The notes below the pieces were generated by a model that did no database searches, was not told the DNA's origin, and saw only the letters and a list, made by a program, of their open reading frames with translations. This document shows, one piece after another, positions 41,646 through 46,052 of a stretch of 46,052 nt of DNA. The DNA is taken from NCBI GenBank assembly GCA_002454335.1, contig DKIP01000058.1, positions 44,083 through 90,134 of the forward strand. The letters run 5' to 3'. Made by a program: the position numbers and the translations under genes. This DNA comes from Cytophagaceae bacterium UBA6715 (GTDB lineage Bacteria > Bacteroidota > Bacteroidia > Cytophagales > Spirosomataceae). The number at the start of each line of letters is the position of its first letter. The first letter of the stretch is position 1.

Positions 41646-42461
41646 TTAGCGTTTTCCACCACGTCCACGACCACCGGCACCTGGACCACCTGCCTTGTTA
41701 CGATCTCCTCCTTGATCACCATCAGGACGACGTCCGCGACCACCACGGTCACCTGGACGACCACCACGGTCACCTGGGCGAGAATCTGCTGCTGTAGACT
41801 GCAAGCCCATGTTCGCATTTGGCGACAAATCTGGCTTACCGAAAACCTCACCACGGAATACCCATACTTTGATACCGATTTTTCCGTATACAGTTAACGC
41901 TTCAGAGATCGCATAATCAACATCCGCACGAAGCGTATGAAGTGGAATACGTCCCTCCTTATATCCTTCAGAACGCGCCATTTCAGCACCTCCTAAACGA
42001 CCTGATAATTTCAATTTGATCCCTTGTGCTCCTACACGCATTGCTGATGCAATCGCTTGTTTCATCGCACGACGGAAAGAAATACGAGCTTGTAATTGCT
42101 GAGCAATCGCTTCACCGATCAATTTAGCATCAATCTCAGGACGCTTAATCTCAAAGATGTTGATTTGAACATCCTTACCAGTAATAGCTTTTAACTCTTC
42201 TTTTACCTTGTCTACCTCAGCACCTTGCTTTCCAATAACAACACCAGCACGAGCCGTATTGATTGTTAACGTGATGCGCTTTAAGGTACGCTCAATAATA
42301 ACTTTAGAGATAGATCCTTTTGGAATACGAGCAGCTACATATTTTCTGATTTTCTCGTCTTCAACTAGTTTATCAGCAAATGTTTTGCCTCCGTACCAGT
42401 TAGAATCCCAACCTCTTACGATACCTAATCTTAATCCAACGGGGTTAATTTTTTGTCCCAT
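41646..42461 (-). CDS. rpsC: 30S ribosomal protein S3 with RG-rich tail
   Basis: S3 surrounds the mRNA entry channel. The 271 residues comprise an N-terminal KH domain (about 1-106; MGQKINPVGLRLGIVRGWDS), a C-terminal domain (about 107-215; ISFRRAMKQAIASAMRVGAQ, EGRIPLHTLRADVDYAI), and a final tail (about 225-271) of Arg, Gly, Asp and Pro with tandem RPGDRGG units. The core is about 210-230 residues in most bacteria, so the tail is an addition. It lies 23 bp after rplV. Confidence 0.97.
   Translation of the reverse strand: MGQKINPVGLRLGIVRGWDSNWYGGKTFADKLVEDEKIRKYVAARIPKGSISKVIIERTLKRITLTINTARAGVVIGKQGAEVDKVKEELKAITGKDVQINIFEIKRPEIDAKLIGEAIAQQLQARISFRRAMKQAIASAMRVGAQGIKLKLSGRLGGAEMARSEGYKEGRIPLHTLRADVDYAISEALTVYGKIGIKVWVFRGEVFGKPDLSPNANMGLQSTAADSRPGDRGGRPGDRGGRGRRPDGDQGGDRNKAGGPGAGGRGRGGKR
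41738..41777 (-). repeat. Two tandem 21-nt repeats encoding the S3 tail
   Basis: The 19-base sequence GACCACCACGGTCACCTGG (plus strand) occurs at 41738-41756 and 41759-41777, period 21, coding the repeated unit RPGDRGG. The copies are identical, which suggests a recent duplication. Confidence 0.8.
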
Positions 42462-42484
42462 TTCTTGTTTTATCTAATAGTTAA

Positions 42485-42859
42485 TTATTCTGCTGTTGTT
42501 TCTTCCAAGATAGGAGCTGCCGAAGAAGCTACTACGAGGGTAATGTGATTCGAACGCTTCAAGATGCGATGCCCACGTCCTTGCGGAGCTGGACGTAAAC
42601 GCTTGATTGAAGCACCTCCATCAACGAAGATCGTCTTGATGAACAAGTCAGCCTCCTCAATTTTAGCATCCACATGCTTGTTTTGCCAGTTAGAAACGGC
42701 TGAGAGCAACAATTTCTCAATAGCCTTCGCACCAACTTTGGGCTCAAATTTCAAGATACCCAATGCTTTGGATACTTTCTGTCCACGTACCATATCTGCG
42801 ACAATACGCATCTTCTGTGGTGACGTAGGAACATTTCTTAATTTAGCAATTGCTTCCAT
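42485..42859 (-). CDS. rplV: 50S ribosomal protein L22
   Basis: L22 lines the narrow part of the exit tunnel with an extended hairpin. The 124 residues carry LRNVPTSPQKMRIVADMVRG (about 7-26), the hairpin region (about 80-100; RLRPAPQGRGHRILKRSNHI), and a short acidic C-terminus. It is 39 bp after rpsS. Confidence 0.98.
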   Translation of the reverse strand: MEAIAKLRNVPTSPQKMRIVADMVRGQKVSKALGILKFEPKVGAKAIEKLLLSAVSNWQNKHVDAKIEEADLFIKTIFVDGGASIKRLRPAPQGRGHRILKRSNHITLVVASSAAPILEETTAE

Positions 42860-42898
42860 TTTACAATATCTGATTACAGGACCCGAAGGTCACCCTTT

Positions 42899-43177
42899 TT
42901 ACTTTTTACCTTTGTCTTTCTTCGCAATGTGACCACGGAAGTTACGCGTCGGAGAAAATTCTCCCAATTTGTGACCAACCATGTTCTCAGTTACATAAAC
43001 TGGGATAAACTTGTTACCATTGTGAACCGCAAATGTGTGACCAACGAAATCTGGAGAAATCATTGAGCGTCTTGACCAAGTTTTGATTACTGACTTCTTG
43101 CCAGAATCATTCATAACTTGAACCTTGTTATCAAGGCGGTAATCAATGTAAGGACCTTTTTTTAGTGAACGTGCCAT
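42899..43177 (-). CDS. rpsS: 30S ribosomal protein S19
   Basis: S19 lies in the head of the small subunit. The 92 residues have MARSLKKGPYIDYRLDNKVQ, TWSRRSMISPDFVGHTFAVHNG (split about 33-54) and FSPTRNFRGHIAKKDKGKK. It follows rplB by 3 bp. Confidence 0.98.
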   Translation of the reverse strand: MARSLKKGPYIDYRLDNKVQVMNDSGKKSVIKTWSRRSMISPDFVGHTFAVHNGNKFIPVYVTENMVGHKLGEFSPTRNFRGHIAKKDKGKK

Positions 43178-43180
43178 CTA

Positions 43181-44008
43181 CTATTTTTTTCTTCTACTGA
43201 TGATAAGACGATTAGTGTTTTTCTTTGGATTACGAGTTTTCTTACCCTTAGCCAATAAACCAGTACGTGAACGTGGGTGACCTCCTGAAGAACGACCCTC
43301 ACCACCACCCATTGGGTGATCAACTGGGTTCATAACAACACCACGAACACGTGGACGACGACCCAACCAACGATGACGACCTGCTTTTCCTAAGTTCACG
43401 TTCATGTGATCCGAGTTAGATACTGTCCCAATTGTTGCAACACAACGAGCTAATACCATACGCATCTCACCTGAAGGCAACTTCAACGTAGCATATTTTC
43501 CATCACGCGCTAATAATTGAGCATACGTTCCAGCCGAACGAGCCATTTCAGCTCCTCTTCCAGGTTGTAACTCAATGGCGTGAACCAAAGTACCCAAAGG
43601 GATATTTGCCAATGGCAATGTATTACCTACTTCTGGAGCAACTTTCTCTCCTGAAATAACTGTTTGACCTACTTGAATTCCTGCAGGAGCTAAGATATAC
43701 GTCTTAACACCATCAGCATATTCGATCAAGGCAATACGTGAAGTACGGTTCGGATCATACTCAACTGTCAAAACAGTTGCAGGTACATCAAACTTCGCAC
43801 GTGTAAAATCAATCACACGGTAACGACGCTTGTGACCACCACCAATGTAACGCATCGAGCGACGACCATCCGCATTACGACCACCTGTACGCTTAATAGG
43901 CTCCAAAAGTGGCTTATACGGCTTGTCCGTAGTAATCTCCTCGAACGTCGGCGCAATACGCTGACGCTGTCCTGGAGTTGTTGGTTTAATTTTTTTAATT
44001 GCTGCCAT
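43181..44008 (-). CDS. rplB: 50S ribosomal protein L2
   Basis: L2 is essential for peptidyl transferase activity and subunit association. The 275 residues have family stretches KPLLEPIKRTGGRNADGRRS, RYIGGGHKRRYRVIDFTRAK (about 53-72), GDGSMA-equivalent VKTYILAPAGIQVGQ, and the functional histidine region NPVDHPMGGGEGRSSGGHPR (about 225-244). It follows rplW by 44 bp. Confidence 0.98.
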   Translation of the reverse strand: MAAIKKIKPTTPGQRQRIAPTFEEITTDKPYKPLLEPIKRTGGRNADGRRSMRYIGGGHKRRYRVIDFTRAKFDVPATVLTVEYDPNRTSRIALIEYADGVKTYILAPAGIQVGQTVISGEKVAPEVGNTLPLANIPLGTLVHAIELQPGRGAEMARSAGTYAQLLARDGKYATLKLPSGEMRMVLARCVATIGTVSNSDHMNVNLGKAGRHRWLGRRPRVRGVVMNPVDHPMGGGEGRSSGGHPRSRTGLLAKGKKTRNPKKNTNRLIISRRKK

Positions 44009-44052
44009 TTAATTAGTTCAATTTATCGGGATGAACCCCCTTAATTTTTGTA

Positions 44053-44340
44053 TTAAATTCCTTGGTAGAAGTCAATTACCTCTCCCGCTGCTACTGTAAC
44101 GATCGCCTTCTTGTAAGTTGACGTGCGTCCTGAAGTAACCTTTGTACGTGTGCTCTTGGACTTAACTTTTCCAATTTGACGCATTGTTTGTACATCTTGT
44201 ACATCAACTCCGTACATTTTTTTAACCTCCTTGGCAATTTCAATCTTGTTCGCTGTCAATTCAACTACAAACACGTATTTGCCTTTTTCTTGCATGGCTT
44301 GCGACTTTTCAGTCAAGGCCGGACGTTTAATAATGCCCAT
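44053..44340 (-). CDS. rplW: 50S ribosomal protein L23
   Basis: L23 is at the exit tunnel, a docking site for chaperones and SRP. It has 95 residues: MGIIKRPALTEKSQAMQEKG, then FVVELTANKIEIAKEVKKMYGVDV, with a final VIDFYQGI. It lies 37 bp after rplD. Confidence 0.97.
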   Translation of the reverse strand: MGIIKRPALTEKSQAMQEKGKYVFVVELTANKIEIAKEVKKMYGVDVQDVQTMRQIGKVKSKSTRTKVTSGRTSTYKKAIVTVAAGEVIDFYQGI

Positions 44341-44377
44341 TGTTTATTTCGTTTACACAGAACCGAAGCTCCGCAAA

Positions 44378-45007
44378 TTATTTACTAAATGTTGATTCAA
44401 TTTTTTGGATTGCATCCACCGTAATTAACAATTTCGATGCATTAACCAAATCGTATGTATTTACGTCTGCCGCATTTGACACCTTTGTTTTAGGTACGTT
44501 ACGTCCTGACAATACAACGTTCTTGTCCACTTCATTCGTGATCAACAACGATTTTGTGTTATCCAATGAAAGAGCTTTCAACATCGCTAAATATGCTTTT
44601 GTTTTTGGTGTATCAAATGATACAGTATCCAAAACAGCGATATCGCCTGATTGTGCTTTAGCTGCTAATGCCGACTGGCGAGCCAAAGATTTAACTTTCT
44701 TGTTCAATTTGAAATGGTAATCACGTGGACGTGGACCGAAAATACGACCACCACCTTTCATCAACGGCGATTTCATTGAACCCGCACGTGCGCCACCTGT
44801 ACCTTTTTGTTTCTTCAACTTACGCGTTGAACGTGAAACTTCTGCACGCTCCTTCGCTTTGTGAGTACCTTGACGTTGATTAGCTAAATATTGCTTCACA
44901 TCTAAGTAAACCACATGCTCGTTTGGAACGATTCCAAAGATCTCGTCAGAAAGGGTTACTTTCTTTCCGGTATCTTTTCCTGCGATGTTATATACTGATA
45001 ATTCCAT
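44378..45007 (-). CDS. rplD: 50S ribosomal protein L4
   Basis: L4 binds 23S rRNA at the tunnel and in Escherichia coli represses its own operon (S10) both by transcription attenuation and at translation. The 209 residues contain the extended tunnel loop with KKQKGTGGARAGSMKSPLM (about 64-83) and GGGRIFGPRPRDYHFKLNKK, then the conserved core to the C-terminus. It is 32 bp after rplC. A structured leader upstream of rplC may be its target. Confidence 0.98.
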   Translation of the reverse strand: MELSVYNIAGKDTGKKVTLSDEIFGIVPNEHVVYLDVKQYLANQRQGTHKAKERAEVSRSTRKLKKQKGTGGARAGSMKSPLMKGGGRIFGPRPRDYHFKLNKKVKSLARQSALAAKAQSGDIAVLDTVSFDTPKTKAYLAMLKALSLDNTKSLLITNEVDKNVVLSGRNVPKTKVSNAADVNTYDLVNASKLLITVDAIQKIESTFSK

Positions 45008-45039
45008 ACTTCAGAATGTCTATAGGCTATGCCCGAATT

Positions 45040-45657
45040 TTAATTTTCAATGATTACGTATGAGTTCTTTGCTCCTGGTACCGATCCCGATACAACCAAA
45101 AGGTTTTTCTCTGGATAAACTTTCAAAACCTGTAAGTTCTGAACCTTTACACGATTACCTCCTGTACGACCCGCCATACGCAAACCTTTGAATACACGAG
45201 ATGGGAATGAACACGCACCGATTGAACCTGGGTGACGACCACGGTTATGCTGACCGTGTGTTTGTCCACCTACTCCGGCAAATCCGTGACGCTTAACAAC
45301 ACCTTGAAAACCCTTACCTTTCGAAGTACCTACCACGTCAACAAACGTGTCAACTTCTAACATCTCTACCGTCAAAACATCCCCTAATGCTAAAGGTTGC
45401 TCAAACGTGCGAAACTCAACAAGTTTTTTCTTAGGTGTGGTGTTTGCTTTTTTGAAGTGACCCAACAAAGATTTTGTTGTATGCTTATCCTTCTTCTCAC
45501 CATAACCGATTTGAACGGCGTTATAGCCTTCTTTCTCAACGGTTTTTACCTGCGTTACCACGCAAGGTCCGGCTTCAATCAGCGTACATGCGACAGATCT
45601 CCCGTCTTCCATGTATAGGCTGGTCATTCCGATTTTTTTACCAATAATTCCAGACAT
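45040..45657 (-). CDS. rplC: 50S ribosomal protein L3
   Basis: L3 is near the peptidyl transferase centre and is an early assembly protein. The 205 residues contain MSGIIGKKIGMTSLYMEDGR, then VVGTSKGKGFQGVVKRHGFAG (about 108-128) and GGQTHGQHNRGRHPGSIGAC (about 131-150). It is the first gene visible in this operon. rpsJ, which precedes rplC in many bacteria including Bacteroides as I recall, is not found in the 395 bp upstream. Confidence 0.98.
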   Translation of the reverse strand: MSGIIGKKIGMTSLYMEDGRSVACTLIEAGPCVVTQVKTVEKEGYNAVQIGYGEKKDKHTTKSLLGHFKKANTTPKKKLVEFRTFEQPLALGDVLTVEMLEVDTFVDVVGTSKGKGFQGVVKRHGFAGVGGQTHGQHNRGRHPGSIGACSFPSRVFKGLRMAGRTGGNRVKVQNLQVLKVYPEKNLLVVSGSVPGAKNSYVIIEN

Positions 45658-46007
45658 AGTATTTTATATTTATTAAAAAATATGCTTACAAGGCGATCGA
45701 GGCTTGTTGTAAGGCTTTTATTCAAAATCGTTTCGCAACGATATAGGAATCAACAATAAATTAAAAGCAGAATTGGTACAAGGCGACAAAGTGGAATCAC
45801 TGTGGATAACAGTGAAATTCACTCTGTGTAGCTTAATATTCAATTAATACGTTGGGCATTCAACTTGTACTAACCAATACCAGTTCTGACACAAAAATCG
45901 AGCTTACCTCAATTTAAACCCTGTTTCGACCCGCATTTTTGTGTTTAAAATAAATTCGAGAAGTTCTGCCAACCTCTTTCGGAATTGAAAACTGCGTTTG
46001 TCGAACG
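45658..46007 (-). promoter_or_regulatory. Long structured 5' leader of the ribosomal operon, no gene
   Basis: Between the promoter and rplC about 350 nt hold no supported coding frame. On the minus strand several helices can be drawn. A perfect 10-bp helix pairs ACACAAAAAU (45944-45935) with AUUUUUGUGU (45898-45889). An 11-bp helix with a 4-nt bulge pairs 45878-45864 with 45782-45772 and encloses a nested stem (45827-45817 with 45797-45786, with a bulge, and CACUGU/ACAGUG at 45814-45798). A hairpin AUCGUU-GCGA-AACGAU (45742-45727) has a GNRA loop, and CTTACAA/TTGTAAG (45713-45685) lies last before the start codon. This is a candidate autoregulatory RNA, not an identified Rfam family. Confidence 0.6.
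45685..45713 (-). promoter_or_regulatory. Last leader hairpin before rplC
   Basis: CTTACAA (45713-45707 on the minus strand) pairs with TTGTAAG (45691-45685), with a 15-nt loop. A U-rich stretch (GCATATTTTTTAAT) follows on the transcript, so it could be an attenuator hairpin, although the stem is too short for strong termination. Confidence 0.4.
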
Positions 46008-46013
46008 GGAGTG

Positions 46014-46044
46014 CAAAGGTACAGAAAAAAATAATACGTGCAAT
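46014..46044 (-). promoter_or_regulatory. Promoter of the ribosomal protein operon
   Basis: On the minus strand ATTG (46044-46041) is followed by exactly 19 nt and TACCTTTG (46021-46014), the Bacteroidota housekeeping promoter (TTTG-N19-TAnnTTTG). Transcription should begin near 46007, about 350 nt before rplC. Confidence 0.8.
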
Positions 46045-46052
46045 AGGTTGAG

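Noticed and set aside
45801..45809. A perfect DnaA-box match (TTATCCACA on the minus strand)
   Set aside because: It is single, without other boxes, AT-rich unwinding repeats or a dnaA/dnaN neighbour, and it lies in the loop and right arm of the CACUGU/ACAGUG hairpin, which explains its sequence. It is not evidence for an origin.

Overview
This window is a stretch of ordinary, densely packed chromosome from a member of the Bacteroidota, most likely order Cytophagales (a freshwater Aquirufa/Arcicella-like lineage is a guess). The evidence is a gldH gliding lipoprotein, a RicT protein of Bacteroidota type, a Bacteroidota-type LptD, promoters of the form TTG-N19-TAnnTTTG, weak or absent Shine-Dalgarno sequences, moderately AT-rich DNA, and an S10-spc-alpha ribosomal cluster with the order secY-map-infA-rpmJ-rpsM-rpsK-rpsD-rpoA-rplQ. 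No IS element, prophage, CRISPR array, tRNA or rRNA gene was seen, and I found no clear sign of horizontal transfer.

Layout. Positions 1-4020 (+): the 3' end of recQ, then purD, ricT, gldH and an Lrp/AsnC regulator. Positions 4093-10324 (+): an RND efflux operon (membrane fusion protein and inner-membrane permease) with a family-9 glycosyltransferase between the two pump genes, followed by ribD overlapping the pump. Positions 10301-12402: manganese homeostasis, with mntH (-) and a DtxR/MntR-type repressor (+) diverging from a short region that holds a candidate operator. Positions 12394-18028 (-): a cell-envelope group (N-acetylmuramoyl-L-alanine amidase, MCE/MlaD protein) followed by prmA and a SNF2-family helicase. 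Positions 18117-24109: lptD (+), msrA (-), a PAP2/sphingomyelin-synthase-like membrane protein (+) and a membrane-bound nucleotide-sugar 4,6-dehydratase (-). Positions 24187-26443 (-): WbqC-like protein, thiL and a small lipoprotein. Positions 26544-29139 (+): a cytochrome b5-like small protein coupled to a BadF/GlcNAc-kinase-type enzyme, then a conserved protein of unknown function. Positions 29245-30345 (-): carA. Positions 30431-45657 (-): 28 genes from rplC to rplQ, including the short rpmD and rpmJ.

How the genes work together. The right-hand third is the translation and secretion core: ribosomal proteins, SecY, methionine aminopeptidase, IF-1 and RNA polymerase alpha, apparently read from one strong promoter at about 46014-46044 and ended by a hairpin at 30374-30407. 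The left and centre are a mosaic of short operons for purines, riboflavin, thiamine and pyrimidines/arginine, for envelope biogenesis (LptD, MlaD, amidase, GT9, dehydratase) and for metal homeostasis. Four of the five convergent gene pairs overlap at their stop codons, which points to a compact genome.

The most interesting unexplained structure is the leader of about 350 nt between the ribosomal promoter and rplC. It holds no gene, but contains a perfect 10-bp helix, a nested two-helix stem inside a longer-range helix, and a GNRA-capped hairpin. rpsJ (S10) is not immediately upstream of rplC. This is a plausible, possibly undescribed ribosomal-protein autoregulatory RNA. I found no evidence of a new defence, mobile or biosynthetic system.
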